Source: Rhizobium pisi (GTDB lineage: Bacteria; Pseudomonadota; Alphaproteobacteria; Rhizobiales; Rhizobiaceae). From it: a stretch of 64,000 nt of DNA. Position numbers and translations under genes: made by a program. Below, piece after piece: positions 41,534 through 50,575 of the stretch. The notes beneath the pieces are model-generated. The model saw only the letters and a list, made by a program, of their open reading frames with translations. It searched no databases and was not told where the DNA came from. The stretch's first letter is position 1. Every line of letters begins with the position of its first letter. Location: positions 36,132 through 100,131 of the forward strand of contig NZ_RJJT01000023.1 in NCBI RefSeq assembly GCF_003938655.1. The letters run 5' to 3'.

Positions 41534-42379
41534 CTATATCGCGCTGTTGCGCCTCAACTCGAACGGGGTCTGGCCAATCTCGCGTCGCATCCAACGGGCG
41601 AGATGGGATTGATGTGCAAATCCTGTTCGATGGGCAATTTCGCTGATGGCGAGGTCCGTCGAGACCAATAATTCACGCGCTCTTTCTATGCGACGACGCA
41701 GGACATACCGATGCACGGTCAAACCGGTCGCGGCCTTGAACCAGGTGCGAAGGTGCGAATTGCTGACGGCCGCGACCCTGCTCAATGTCTCGAGCGCAAG
41801 GCTCGTTTCGATATGTGCCTCGATGAAATCAAGCACCCGCTTCAGCTGCGCATCGGACAGCCGGATTTCCCTGACGGGCGCTGCGTCATCGAGGCCCAGC
41901 AGGCGCGCCGTTATCGCGATGCCGATGCTGTCGGCGTAAAGCGACCCGCTTGGGGAGCCGACTTCGTAGTCGGCCTGGATCGCACGCGTCAGATGCTCGA
42001 TCCGTTCGTCTCGAAAGAGGTGACGCGTCTGGATTCGCCGCGATCCCCTTGCACCAAGGCCGCCGGTGACATCCTGAACGAAGGTCTCGGGAAAGCTCAC
42101 CACGATCGTGTCGAAGGCGGACTCGGCCTCGAACCCGCCTGCTTCACCCGCGGCCAGCAGATCTATGTCCCCGGCGCGACGGACGAAGTACTTGCCAACC
42201 TGACCGCAATAGGAGCGCGTGGCCGCGCTCGCATGGACGAGTATCCGGTGCCGATCCATTTCCGGCAGGAGAAAGCTGCCGGCCCCAAGCCGGAGCGACG
42301 CGATCGAAACGGCGCCGGGCTGATACGCGGTGTGTCGCAGATTCACGGGAAGCCTCGACGATTGGCGGAACGTGCTCAA
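41534..42379 (-). CDS. AraC family regulator
   Basis: A 281-residue regulator with the DNA-binding domain at the C-terminus: LETLSRVAAVSNSHLRTWFKAAT at about 200 and AISEIAHRTGFAHQSHLARWMRREIG at about 248. The N-terminal half resembles the AraC-binding-like cupin region. It is divergent from the NAD-dependent epimerase gene (77-base gap), which is probably its target. Confidence 0.85.
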   Translation of the reverse strand: MSTFRQSSRLPVNLRHTAYQPGAVSIASLRLGAGSFLLPEMDRHRILVHASAATRSYCGQVGKYFVRRAGDIDLLAAGEAGGFEAESAFDTIVVSFPETFVQDVTGGLGARGSRRIQTRHLFRDERIEHLTRAIQADYEVGSPSGSLYADSIGIAITARLLGLDDAAPVREIRLSDAQLKRVLDFIEAHIETSLALETLSRVAAVSNSHLRTWFKAATGLTVHRYVLRRRIERARELLVSTDLAISEIAHRTGFAHQSHLARWMRREIGQTPFELRRNSAI

Positions 42380-42456
42380 AATTTGGCGATTGCGGCGCGA
42401 TTTTCAATCCGCGGTCTTGCAGACTCTGCGCATCGCAATGGTGAACAGAGGTTCAA

Positions 42457-43344
42457 ATGAGTGTTTATGTTGTCGTCGGAGCCGGTCCGGTCGGAGTTGA
42501 AACGGCAAGGCTGCTTGGTGAGGCCGGTCATGATGTCACGATCACCAGCCGAAGCGTCAATTCGCAGGATCGGACTAATGTCAGGGCTGTCCGAGCGGAC
42601 GCGACCGACGCGGAAGCTCTCACGCAGCTCTGCAAGGGCGCGGATGCGGTCTTCATGTGCGCGATGGCGCCATACGATCGCTGGCCGACGGATTTTTTCC
42701 CGATCATGGATGGCGTCACGCGCGCCGCCGAGAATGTCGGCACGAAGTTGATTGTCCTCGGAAATCTTTATGGCTACGGGTCGAACCCCGAGGGACTGCT
42801 CAGGCCCGACCAACCGCTCGACCCCAGCTCTCGCAAGGGCACCGTGCGCACCATCATGTGGCAGCGCGCATTGCGGGCCAGTGTTCCCGCCATCGAGGTG
42901 CGGGCGAGCGATTACCTCGGGCAGGGAGCCGTGACATATTTCTCGCTGTTGGCGCTGCCCTCACTTCTGGCGTCGAAACCCGTCACCTTCCTGGGCGACC
43001 TGGACGCCAAGCATGCCTGGTCATTCACCAAGGACGTCGCACGCACCTTGGTGGCCACTGCTGGATATACAGGTGCATGGGATCGCGCTTTTCATGTTCC
43101 GTCCCAACATGTCTCGCCCCGTGAACTGATCCTGAGAACAGCCGAACTGCTCGGGAAGGAGCCGCCCGCCCTCGGCACGTTTTCGCAGGCGCAGATGGAG
43201 GAATTCGGCATGCACGAGCTGGTGGAGATGAGCTATCTCCTCGAAACGCCACTGCTGCTCGATGCCTCGGAGACGGAATCTCACCTCGGCGTCCACGCCC
43301 AGGAGATTGACGTGATGATCGCCGATATGATTGAGCCGCACTGA
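42457..43344 (+). CDS. NAD-dependent epimerase/dehydratase family protein
   Basis: A 295-residue extended-SDR type protein. The Rossmann motif is GAGPVGVE at about 8-15, with conserved D and a VRAD at the base-binding edge. The segment NLYGYGSNP at about 105 may hold a catalytic Tyr; the usual YxxxK is not clear. The substrate is unknown. It is under the divergent AraC regulator. Confidence 0.8.
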   Translation: MSVYVVVGAGPVGVETARLLGEAGHDVTITSRSVNSQDRTNVRAVRADATDAEALTQLCKGADAVFMCAMAPYDRWPTDFFPIMDGVTRAAENVGTKLIVLGNLYGYGSNPEGLLRPDQPLDPSSRKGTVRTIMWQRALRASVPAIEVRASDYLGQGAVTYFSLLALPSLLASKPVTFLGDLDAKHAWSFTKDVARTLVATAGYTGAWDRAFHVPSQHVSPRELILRTAELLGKEPPALGTFSQAQMEEFGMHELVEMSYLLETPLLLDASETESHLGVHAQEIDVMIADMIEPH

Positions 43345-43371
43345 AGATAGTTTCCTCGAACCGGCGGCGCC

Positions 43372-43890
43372 CTATCTGCTTGCCGCGGAGGGGCGCTGCA
43401 GATCGATGCGGCTCGTCACGACGGACCGGCCCGAGGCCAGGTCGCGGTCGACCGTCTGCATCAGCAGCCGGTCCTGCCCGACCTTCTCGATTACCAAGGT
43501 TGCGTTTCGATCGCCATTGACCACCCGGGCCCAGGTGACGTTGAGGTTGAGCCTGTTGCCTTGCCGGCTTCCCACGAGCTTCGATGGCTGTCCTGACGGT
43601 CCGATGTAATTGCCAGTGTAGCGCTGTCCCGCAGCCTTGACGATTGCCGAGAACGCCCTGGTGAAGACCGCAAGGCCGCGACACGTCCCGTTCATCGAGA
43701 CGGTGGACGCGCTCGCGTCCGATCTCAGGGTGCAGGAGACATTCAAGCTCGTGCCGCCGATCCTGGTGAGGACCATGCCGGCCCCGCTCCAGTCGCCTCC
43801 CAAAGACTGCAGGAACCCCGCCTCCGACGTATCGGCGCGAGCCGGCAGGCAGGTGAGCGAAAGCAAAGCGGCGATCAGGACAGCGCGCAT
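43372..43890 (-). CDS. secreted protein of unknown function
   Basis: A 172-residue protein with a signal peptide (about 1-20, ending ARA-DT). The mature part has a beta-rich pattern (GAGMVLTRIGG, LNVSCTLRSD, RYTGNYIGPSG, LLMQTVDRDL) and two Cys (SCTL, GTCRG) likely to pair. The pattern resembles small lipocalin-like periplasmic proteins, which is not proven. The ATG at 43890 follows CCGGGGGTG. Confidence 0.7.
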   Translation of the reverse strand: MRAVLIAALLSLTCLPARADTSEAGFLQSLGGDWSGAGMVLTRIGGTSLNVSCTLRSDASASTVSMNGTCRGLAVFTRAFSAIVKAAGQRYTGNYIGPSGQPSKLVGSRQGNRLNLNVTWARVVNGDRNATLVIEKVGQDRLLMQTVDRDLASGRSVVTSRIDLQRPSAASR

Positions 43891-43979
43891 GACGGCACCC
43901 CCGGAGTTGCGTGCGGTAATAACAGAATAGCACACCGCATTGTTCCCGCCTTCAGCGGCATTTGCCGCCGGCTTTTCCG

Positions 43980-44519
43980 TCACGCGTAGCTGTTCTGCCG
44001 CGCGGCCGCCTCGACCTTCCGGAGCTTGAAGAAGTACCGGCGGGCGTCGCCCTCGACGCACATCATGCCGGCGAGCTCATCGTCGTTGATCCTGCCGAAA
44101 TAGTCGACAACAGGTTGCCGGTCGTAGATCATCGCGGCGGTGGCCCTATCCTCCAGGGTCCGGAGCTTCAACGACGCGATCGTGCCCCTCGCACGGCATG
44201 CCTTCTGCAGAAAGGAAAATCCGCTGCGGGCAAGGGCCGTGCGGCCGAACGGCCCCGCCTTGATCGCCAGCCCGATCGGGATAAAACCGAGATCGATCGC
44301 CACCAGCCGATCCGGCCGCCACTGAAAGAGAAGGGCATCGGCGCGCATGTCCGCATGGAAACGCTTGCCGAACCAGCCGAGATTTTCGAGCACGCCGTCG
44401 AGCGGATGACCGGACGGGATCCCAGCGCCTCTCCACAGGCCGAGCATTTCGACCGGCTGGACGGGCTCGAGCGAGCGAAACCAGGATATCGTCTCGGATT
44501 GCGGTTCCATGCTTTTCAT
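43980..44519 (-). CDS. GXWXG/DUF4334 domain protein
   Basis: A 179-residue protein with the two small domains seen in this family: GXWXG (LGLWRGAGIPSGHPLDG at about 26-42) and a C-terminal DUF4334 region (RTLEDRATAAMIYDRQPVVDYFGRIND). Its function is not known. A second start 9 bases inside (44510) is possible. It lies 21 bases after the metallophosphoesterase gene on the same strand and may be co-transcribed. Confidence 0.75.
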   Translation of the reverse strand: MKSMEPQSETISWFRSLEPVQPVEMLGLWRGAGIPSGHPLDGVLENLGWFGKRFHADMRADALLFQWRPDRLVAIDLGFIPIGLAIKAGPFGRTALARSGFSFLQKACRARGTIASLKLRTLEDRATAAMIYDRQPVVDYFGRINDDELAGMMCVEGDARRYFFKLRKVEAAARQNSYA

Positions 44520-44540
44520 CTCCCTTTCTCAGCCCTGCAC

Positions 44541-45029
44541 TCACCTCGTCGACAATAGCGTTTCGAGCGACACCGGGCGAAGGCCCTGAACATCGACGCC
44601 GACATCGTATTGGCGGGGCAGGGGCTTCAGGCGGCCATGGGAATGTCCATGCAGGTTGAGCGACTTCTTGCCCATCTTGTGCCAGGTGCGGAAAGGATAG
44701 TGGCAGAGGATCAGCAGGTGATCATCCAGCGTCATCTCGTGATAGGGCTGAACACTCGCCCATCCCTTCGCCCCCGTCGTCGTCTGCGGATCGTTATTTC
44801 CGGTGATGAGATGCTTTCGCCCGTTCAGCATGGAGAGAAGCTGGTCGCAGTCCCCGCCGCGAAAATGCATGAAGTCGCCGAGATGCCAGATGTCGTCCTC
44901 GGGGCCGACGATCTCGTTCCAGTTCCGTATCAGGGCGACGTCGTGAGCGGCCATGTCTGGAAAGGGACGCCGGTCGATCTGAAGGACGCGTCTGTCTGCA
45001 AAGTGGGTATCGCTGGTGAAGTAGATCAT
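44541..45029 (-). CDS. metallophosphoesterase (calcineurin-like)
   Basis: A 162-residue member of the calcineurin-like phosphoesterases. Metal ligands: DTHFAD at about 7, GDFMHF at about 50, GNND at about 76, CHYP at about 108, HGHSHG at about 127. This is the compact type that may act on nucleotides or phosphodiesters. It is divergent from the Nudix gene. Confidence 0.82.
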   Translation of the reverse strand: MIYFTSDTHFADRRVLQIDRRPFPDMAAHDVALIRNWNEIVGPEDDIWHLGDFMHFRGGDCDQLLSMLNGRKHLITGNNDPQTTTGAKGWASVQPYHEMTLDDHLLILCHYPFRTWHKMGKKSLNLHGHSHGRLKPLPRQYDVGVDVQGLRPVSLETLLSTR

Positions 45030-45157
45030 CCAACAGAGATGGGGCGCTCGGCGCGGTTGAACAGTCGTCCCTTGATGCTCTTCGCAGGCAGGTCGAAACG
45101 AAATCCCCTGGACATGGTATTCTCCTGCATCGGCCAGCAGCCGCCAAGGAGGAGACC

Positions 45158-45193
45158 ATGACCGTTAAAGGAGCAGCCGATGCCGGTCCGTAG
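45158..45193 (+). CDS. short leader ORF before the Nudix gene
   Basis: An 11-residue ORF (MTVKGAADAGP) with a strong Shine-Dalgarno (AAGGAGGAGACC) directly before its ATG. Its end overlaps the Nudix start at 45180 in another frame, and its own AAAGGAG could serve as the Nudix site. This suggests translational coupling or attenuation. It may also be chance. Confidence 0.35.
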   Translation: MTVKGAADAGP

Positions 45194-45653
45194 CGCCGGG
45201 CTTCTCATCCATCGCCGTTTCGAGACCGAGCTGGAAGTCCTGCTGGTGCATCCCGGCGGACCGTTCTGGGCGAAGAAGGATGACGGCGCGTGGTCGATCC
45301 CGAAGGGGCTGATTGACCCGGGCGAAGACGAGCTGTCGGCGGCGATCCGCGAGACGCGGGAAGAACTCGGCATCGAGATATCGGGAGACTTCGCCCAGCT
45401 CGGCGAATATCGCCAACCCGGCGGAAAAGTGGTGGTCGTCTGGTCCGTGGAGGCGGACCCGGTCCTTGACGTCGAGAATGTCACGAGCTCGGAGTTCCAG
45501 ATGGAATGGCCTCCGAGATCGGGCCGCATCCAAAGCTTCCCCGAGGTCGATCGGGCGGGATGGTTTCCGATCGCCGAGGCCGGAACCAAGATCCTCAGAG
45601 GCCAGTTCGCAATGCTTGCCGACCTCGTAAAACAGCTTGGTCAAACGAAGTGA
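45180..45653 (+). CDS. Nudix hydrolase
   Basis: A 157-residue Nudix hydrolase, which cleaves nucleoside diphosphates linked to another group. The Nudix box is complete: G at 46 (GLIDPGEDE) with AIRETREELGI at about 58-68. The ATG at 45180 follows AAAGGAGCAGCCG. The length and WxxP segment resemble the ADP-ribose/dinucleotide group. Substrate unknown. Confidence 0.85.
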   Translation: MPVRSAGLLIHRRFETELEVLLVHPGGPFWAKKDDGAWSIPKGLIDPGEDELSAAIRETREELGIEISGDFAQLGEYRQPGGKVVVVWSVEADPVLDVENVTSSEFQMEWPPRSGRIQSFPEVDRAGWFPIAEAGTKILRGQFAMLADLVKQLGQTK

Positions 45654-45690
45654 CAGGGCAAAGCCCGCGAAGCCGCCTTTTCCGGCAGAC

Positions 45691-46683
45691 CTAATCGATC
45701 CCGGTGATCTCTGGATAGAAGGCAATCACCTTTTCAGAAGGCGGGTTTCCCCGGCTTGCAGAAAGCAGCAGGGTCGCGGCGGCTTCGCCCATCTGGCGTC
45801 GCGGCGAGATCGAGGTGGCGATCCTGATCGGCAGCGCGCGGGCGACGTCGAGCCCGTTGAACCCCGCGATCAGGACTTCCCCGGGAGAGGAAATCCCGAG
45901 TTCCAGGCAGGCAAACGCGCCGCCGGTCGCCATGTCGTCGCTGGAATAATAGATGCAGTCGAGATCGCGGGTCGCCGCCAGCATTGACATGGTCAGCTGC
46001 TTGCCATGGGCGATGGAGGAATAGGCGCCATCGACCCGCTCGTGCTGGAAAGAGAGACCGTTCTCGCGCAGCACCTTCTCGAAGCCGGCCTTGCGCTTGC
46101 CGGCGCGCAAGTCCCTCTCCAACCCGCAGCCGATATAGCCGAACCGCCGCCGGCCGGCCGCAAGCAGCGCCGCCGCCATCTCCTCTCCGGCCTTGCCATG
46201 CGAAAGCCCGACGTTGAAATCGACGGGCGTGCCGTCGAGGTCTATCAGCTGGATGACGGGGATATCGGCATGCTGGAGCATCCTGACCGTTTCGGGGGGC
46301 TGGTCGAGCCCCGTCACGATGATGGCGGAGGGCCGCCAGGAGAGCATGTCGCGGATGATCTCACGCTCCTTGGCCATGTCGTAATCGGAGATGCCGAAAA
46401 CCGCCTGCATGCCGGAGCCCTGCAGCCCGGCGGAAATGCCTGCCAGCATCTCGGGAAAGACGATGTTCAACATGCTGGGAACGACGACGGCGACAAGGTT
46501 GGTGCGCTGCGACGACAGCGAGAGCGCTAGCTGGTTGCCGACATAGCTCAGCCGTTCGGCCTCCAGCAGCACTTTTTCACGGGTTTTCTTGGAGACGTCG
46601 GCGGCACCCCGAAGAGCGCGCGATGCCGTCATCTTGCTGACGCCGGCAGCGGCGGCAACCTCTTCCAAAGTGGATTTGCGCAT
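45691..46683 (-). CDS. LacI family repressor of the tetronate operon
   Basis: A 330-residue LacI-family regulator with a helix-turn-helix (STLEEVAAAAGVSKMTASRAL) at about residues 4-24, and the sugar-binding domain after it. It is divergent from the ltnD-otnK-otnC-otnI-denD genes and from the symmetric operator at 46798. The sequence resembles gluconate-type LacI regulators. It probably responds to threonate, erythronate or a phosphorylated intermediate. Confidence 0.85.
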   Translation of the reverse strand: MRKSTLEEVAAAAGVSKMTASRALRGAADVSKKTREKVLLEAERLSYVGNQLALSLSSQRTNLVAVVVPSMLNIVFPEMLAGISAGLQGSGMQAVFGISDYDMAKEREIIRDMLSWRPSAIIVTGLDQPPETVRMLQHADIPVIQLIDLDGTPVDFNVGLSHGKAGEEMAAALLAAGRRRFGYIGCGLERDLRAGKRKAGFEKVLRENGLSFQHERVDGAYSSIAHGKQLTMSMLAATRDLDCIYYSSDDMATGGAFACLELGISSPGEVLIAGFNGLDVARALPIRIATSISPRRQMGEAAATLLLSASRGNPPSEKVIAFYPEITGID

Positions 46684-46770
46684 CGCGGTGGTTCCTATCG
46701 TCGAACTGCCGCGTAAGCGGGCAACGACCAATTCATAGGCTCTTTTGAAAAAAAGGAAAGCAACCAACGC

Positions 46771-46821
46771 TTGACATACACGCTTGAAATAGGCTTTGTT
46801 ACCGATACCGGTATCGATAAC
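46771..46821 (+). promoter_or_regulatory. promoter and LacI operator of the tetronate operon
   Basis: TTGACA at 46771-46776 is a -35 box with a weak -10 (CTTTGT, 17 bases on). The 24-base dyad at 46798-46821 has the arms GTTACCGATACC and GGTATCGATAAC around a CG centre, with one mismatched pair, and lies at the probable transcription start, the usual place for LacI-type repression. Confidence 0.7.
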
Positions 46822-46858
46822 ACCCCCGAGAACTTGTGTGGCACAGGAGAAATGAGCC

Positions 46859-47767
46859 GTGCGGGACATCAGCAAAGCAGCAGTCATCGGGCTCGGCTCC
46901 ATGGGCTGGGGCGCGGCTCTTTCGCTTCTGAGGGCAGGCTTTGCCGTCAACGGCTGCGACGTCCGCCATGAGGTGCTGCAGCGCTTTTCGGAGGCGGGCG
47001 GCAGGGCCTGCGACACGCCGGCGGCGGCAGCCGACGGCGTGGAGACTGTTTTCGTCTATGTCGTCAACAACACCCAGGTCGAGCATGTGCTGTTCGGCCC
47101 GCAGGGCGCGCTGGAAACGGCCGCGGCCGGCACCGTCTTCCTCCTCTGCACCACCATGGCGCCGAGCGCCACGGTCGCCATTTCCGAGCGCCTCGAGGCA
47201 GCCGGCATGATGGTCGTCGATGCCCCGGTCTCCGGCGGGCACGTCAAGGCGCTTTCCGGCGAGATCACCGTCATGGCCTCCGGTTCGAACGAGGCCTTCG
47301 AGCGCGCGGACGCTGCCCTCGACGCCATATCGGCGAAGATCTTCCGGCTCGGCGACCGGCCCGGCCCCGGCTCGCAGGTCAAGATGATCAACCAGCTTCT
47401 GGCCGGCGTCCATATCGCCGCCACCGCCGAAGCCATGACGCTCGCCGCCAAGGCGGGCATCGACCTCAAGACGCTCTACGATGTCTTGCGCGTTTCGGCG
47501 GGCTCCTCCTGGATGTTCGAAAACCGCGGCGAACACATCGTCGCTGGCGACTACACGCCCCGTTCGGCGGTCGATATTTTCGTCAAGGATCTCGGCATCG
47601 TCCGCTCCGAGGCCGAACGCACCGGCGGCGTCACGCCGCTTGCCGAAACGGCCCTCAATCTCTTCGTCGAAGCCTCCGAGGCCGGTCTCGGGCGCGAGGA
47701 CGATGCGGCGGTGGCAAAGATCCTGGCGCGCAAATGCGGCGCCACGCTGCCCGGCATGGAAGGCTAA
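46859..47767 (+). CDS. ltnD: L-threonate dehydrogenase
   Basis: A 302-residue beta-hydroxyacid dehydrogenase with NAD-binding GLGSMGWGAA at about 11-20, the substrate-binding DAPVSGGHVKA at about 120, and the catalytic Lys in GSQVKMINQLLAG at about 172. The GTG at 46859 is the start, with GGAGAAATGAGCC before it. The family member next to otnK/otnC/otnI oxidises L-threonate (or D-threonate) to 2-oxo-tetronate. First gene of the operon. Confidence 0.85.
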   Translation: MRDISKAAVIGLGSMGWGAALSLLRAGFAVNGCDVRHEVLQRFSEAGGRACDTPAAAADGVETVFVYVVNNTQVEHVLFGPQGALETAAAGTVFLLCTTMAPSATVAISERLEAAGMMVVDAPVSGGHVKALSGEITVMASGSNEAFERADAALDAISAKIFRLGDRPGPGSQVKMINQLLAGVHIAATAEAMTLAAKAGIDLKTLYDVLRVSAGSSWMFENRGEHIVAGDYTPRSAVDIFVKDLGIVRSEAERTGGVTPLAETALNLFVEASEAGLGREDDAAVAKILARKCGATLPGMEG

Positions 47768-47773
47768 CCTCTC

Positions 47774-49048
47774 ATGGGAACCGTGCTCGGCTGCATCGCG
47801 GACGATTTTACCGGCGCAACGGACCTTGCGGCCCTGCTTGCGCGCAGCGGCCTGCCCGTCTCCCTGCGCATCGGCGTGCCGTCGGAAGAGGATAGCGCGG
47901 CGGATGCCGCCGCCTTCGAGGTCATCGCGCTCAAATGCCGGACTGCGCCGGTTGCAGACGCCATCGAAGAGGCGCGCCGCGCCTTCGCCTGGCTGAAACG
48001 GACGGGTGCCGCCCGCTTCTTCTGGAAATATTGCTCGACCTTTGACAGCACCGATGAAGGCAATATCGGCCCCATCGCCGAAATGCTGATGGCCGAGCTC
48101 GGGGCGAAACAGACGATCTATTGCCCGGCATTCCCGGAAAACGGCCGCAGCATCTTCATGGGGCATCTCTTCGTCGGCGAAGACCTGTTGTCGGAAAGCC
48201 CGATGAAGGACCACCCGCTGACGCCGATGCGCGATTCCAGCCTTGTCAGGCTTCTGGCGCCGCAGGTTCGCGGCAAGGTCGGCCTTGCCAATCGCCACGT
48301 CGTCGCCCGCGGAGCCCAGGCGCTGAAGGGACGGCTGCAGGCGCTTGCCGAGGACGGCGTCAGCCATGTCATCGTCGATGCCGTCTGCGACGCGGATCTG
48401 AGCGAAATCGCCGCCGCCACCGCGGATTTTCCTCTCATCACCGGCGGCAGCGCGGTCGCCGGCCAGCTGCCGCGTCTCTATATCGAGCAGGCCATGGTTT
48501 CGCCGCCTGCCGCCCGGCGCCCGACCCTGCCGCCGCAGGGCGGGCAGATCGTACTGTCGGGCAGCTGCTCGGCGATGACGCGCAGACAAGTCGCCCATTA
48601 CGGCAGCCGGAGCGCCAGCCTGCGGCTCGACCCTCTGGCGCTTGCCGCCGAAGGAGCGGGAGCGGCCGAGGCGTGGCTGGGTCAGCAGTCTCCCGATGCG
48701 GCTAAACTCATCTTCGCAACCGCCGAGCCCGACGACGTCAGGCGGGCACAGGAGAAGCTCGGCCTGGAAAAGGCAAGTGAGCTCGTGGAGCAGGCGCTGG
48801 CCGATCTGGCGCGTTCGGCCTTCCGGCGCGGCATCCGCCGCTTCGTCGTCGCCGGCGGCGAAACGTCAGGCGCCGTCACCAAGGCGCTTGGCGTGACACG
48901 GCTGGAAATCGGGCCGGAAATTGCCCCCGGCGTTCCCTGGACCTTTGCGGAGGTGGAGGGCGAGCGGGTCGCCCTTGCGCTGAAGTCGGGCAATTTTGGC
49001 CGCGAAACCTTCTTCACTGATGCGCTTGATCTGCTGGAGGCGGCATGA
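47774..49048 (+). CDS. otnK: 3-oxo-tetronate kinase (four-carbon acid sugar kinase, DUF1537)
   Basis: A 424-residue kinase of the four-carbon acid sugar kinase family. The N-terminal domain starts GCIADDFTGATDLAALL (about 5-21), its signature, and the C-terminal nucleotide-binding domain carries VVAGGETSGAV near 363. It phosphorylates 3-oxo-tetronate at position 4. It starts six bases after ltnD and ends overlapping otnC (ATGA). Confidence 0.88.
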   Translation: MGTVLGCIADDFTGATDLAALLARSGLPVSLRIGVPSEEDSAADAAAFEVIALKCRTAPVADAIEEARRAFAWLKRTGAARFFWKYCSTFDSTDEGNIGPIAEMLMAELGAKQTIYCPAFPENGRSIFMGHLFVGEDLLSESPMKDHPLTPMRDSSLVRLLAPQVRGKVGLANRHVVARGAQALKGRLQALAEDGVSHVIVDAVCDADLSEIAAATADFPLITGGSAVAGQLPRLYIEQAMVSPPAARRPTLPPQGGQIVLSGSCSAMTRRQVAHYGSRSASLRLDPLALAAEGAGAAEAWLGQQSPDAAKLIFATAEPDDVRRAQEKLGLEKASELVEQALADLARSAFRRGIRRFVVAGGETSGAVTKALGVTRLEIGPEIAPGVPWTFAEVEGERVALALKSGNFGRETFFTDALDLLEAA

Positions 49049-49695
49049 GCGAGGAAACCAGGCTGCGGGAAGACATATGCGCCATGGCGAAATCGCTCTA
49101 CGATCGCGGACTGACATCAGGCTCGTCGGGCAATATCTCCGCGCGCCTCAGTGACGGGCGCCTGCTGGTGACGCCGACGGGAAGCTCGTTCGGCAGGCTC
49201 GATCCGGCGCGCCTTTCCCTCTTCGATGCCGGCGGCAAATTGACCGGCGGCGACAAGCCGACCAAGGAAATGCCGCTGCATCAGGCTTTCTACGAGACGC
49301 GTCCGGCAAAGACCGGCGCGGTCGTGCATCTTCACTCCTGCCATTCCGTGGCGCTGTCGCTGCTGCCCGACGTCGATGCCGAAAACATGCTGCCGCCCTT
49401 GACGGCCTATTCGATCATGAGACTCGGCAAGGTGAAGCTGCTTCCCTATTTCATGCCGGGCGACCCGGCGATGGGCGATGCGATCCGCGGCCTTGCCGGT
49501 AAACGCAGCGCCGTGATGCTGGCGGCCCACGGCCCGGTCGTCGCGGGCAAGGACCTGGAGGCGGCCGTCTACGCGATCGAGGAGCTGGAGGAGACGGCAA
49601 AGCTCGCCATGCTGACGCGCGGCGCCAATCCCACGCTGCTCACGCGTGCGCAGATCGACCAGATCGTGCGGACCTTCGACGTGGAGTGGGATTAG
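49045..49695 (+). CDS. otnC: 3-oxo-tetronate 4-phosphate decarboxylase (class II aldolase fold)
   Basis: A 216-residue class II aldolase-like enzyme. GSSGNISARL at about 27-36 binds phosphate, the Glu is in PTKEMPLHQAFY at about 71, and the zinc His pair is in HLHSCHS at about 92. It splits 3-oxo-tetronate 4-phosphate into dihydroxyacetone phosphate and CO2. It overlaps otnK by four bases. Confidence 0.87.
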   Translation: MSEETRLREDICAMAKSLYDRGLTSGSSGNISARLSDGRLLVTPTGSSFGRLDPARLSLFDAGGKLTGGDKPTKEMPLHQAFYETRPAKTGAVVHLHSCHSVALSLLPDVDAENMLPPLTAYSIMRLGKVKLLPYFMPGDPAMGDAIRGLAGKRSAVMLAAHGPVVAGKDLEAAVYAIEELEETAKLAMLTRGANPTLLTRAQIDQIVRTFDVEWD

Positions 49696-49697
49696 CG

Positions 49698-50462
49698 ATG
49701 CCCCGGTTTTCCGCCAATCTCGGCTTCCTCTGGCAGGAGCTTGCGCTGCCTGACGCCATCCGCGCGGCGAAGGCGGCGGGCTTCGATGCGGTCGAATGCC
49801 ATTATCCCTATGGGTTCTCGACGGAGGCTGTCCGCGCCGCACTTGCCGAAACCGGGCTCACCATGCTCGGCATCAATACGATCCGCGGCAATGTCGAAGC
49901 CGGCGACAATGGGCTTGCGGCGGTGCCGGGGCGCGAGCAGGAAGCGCTTGAGGCAATCGCTGAGGCCGTCGATTACGCTCAAGCGATCGGCGCACTCAAT
50001 GTCCATGTGATGGCCGGCAAGGCGTCGGGCGAAGAGGCCCGGGCGACATTCGTCGCAAACCTGCGCCATGCCTGCAATCTGGCCGGCAGGGCAGGGATCA
50101 CAATCCTGATCGAACCGCTAAACCGGCGCGATGCGCCCGGTTATTTCCTGCAGACCTCGGAACAGGCGCTCGACATCATGGCCACCGTCGGGGCGCCGAA
50201 TATCCGGCTCATGTTCGATTGCTACCATCTGCAGATCATGCAGGGCGACCTGACCCACAGGTTGCAGGCCTATCTGAATTCGATCGGTCACATCCAGATC
50301 GCCTCGGTCCCCGATCGGCGCGAACCGGATCACGGAGAGATCGACTACCGCCATATCCTGCAGGTCCTTGATACGCTTGGCTATGACAGGCCCATCGGCG
50401 CCGAATACCGGCCGGCGACGTCGACGGAAGCAGGCTTGGGCTGGCTTGGAGCCTATCGATGA
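49698..50462 (+). CDS. otnI: 2-oxo-tetronate isomerase (hydroxypyruvate isomerase family)
   Basis: A 254-residue TIM-barrel isomerase of the hydroxypyruvate isomerase family: HVMAGKASGEEA, ILIEPLNRRDAPGYFL with the catalytic Glu at about 139, DCYHLQIMQGD at about 177, and GAEYRPA with the other Glu. It interconverts 2-oxo- and 3-oxo-tetronate. The ATG at 49698 is preferred to the GTG at 49686. Confidence 0.85.
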   Translation: MPRFSANLGFLWQELALPDAIRAAKAAGFDAVECHYPYGFSTEAVRAALAETGLTMLGINTIRGNVEAGDNGLAAVPGREQEALEAIAEAVDYAQAIGALNVHVMAGKASGEEARATFVANLRHACNLAGRAGITILIEPLNRRDAPGYFLQTSEQALDIMATVGAPNIRLMFDCYHLQIMQGDLTHRLQAYLNSIGHIQIASVPDRREPDHGEIDYRHILQVLDTLGYDRPIGAEYRPATSTEAGLGWLGAYR

Positions 50463-50575
50463 AGGAGACAATGCGCATCCTGCCGATGTGATCGGCTGCC
50501 CTATATGCGAGGAGGCACCGCGACGCGCGGCGCTAATGTGACTGACGACACGGGCCAACGGGAGGAAGAGCCGAC

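Noticed and set aside
43025..43933. 302-codon minus-strand frame over the epimerase end and secreted protein
   Set aside because: The 43372-43890 frame has a signal peptide and ribosome site; the longer frame does not and crosses the epimerase gene.
46799..48598. 599-codon minus-strand frame opposite ltnD and otnK
   Set aside because: Antisense of two well-recognised genes; no family signature.
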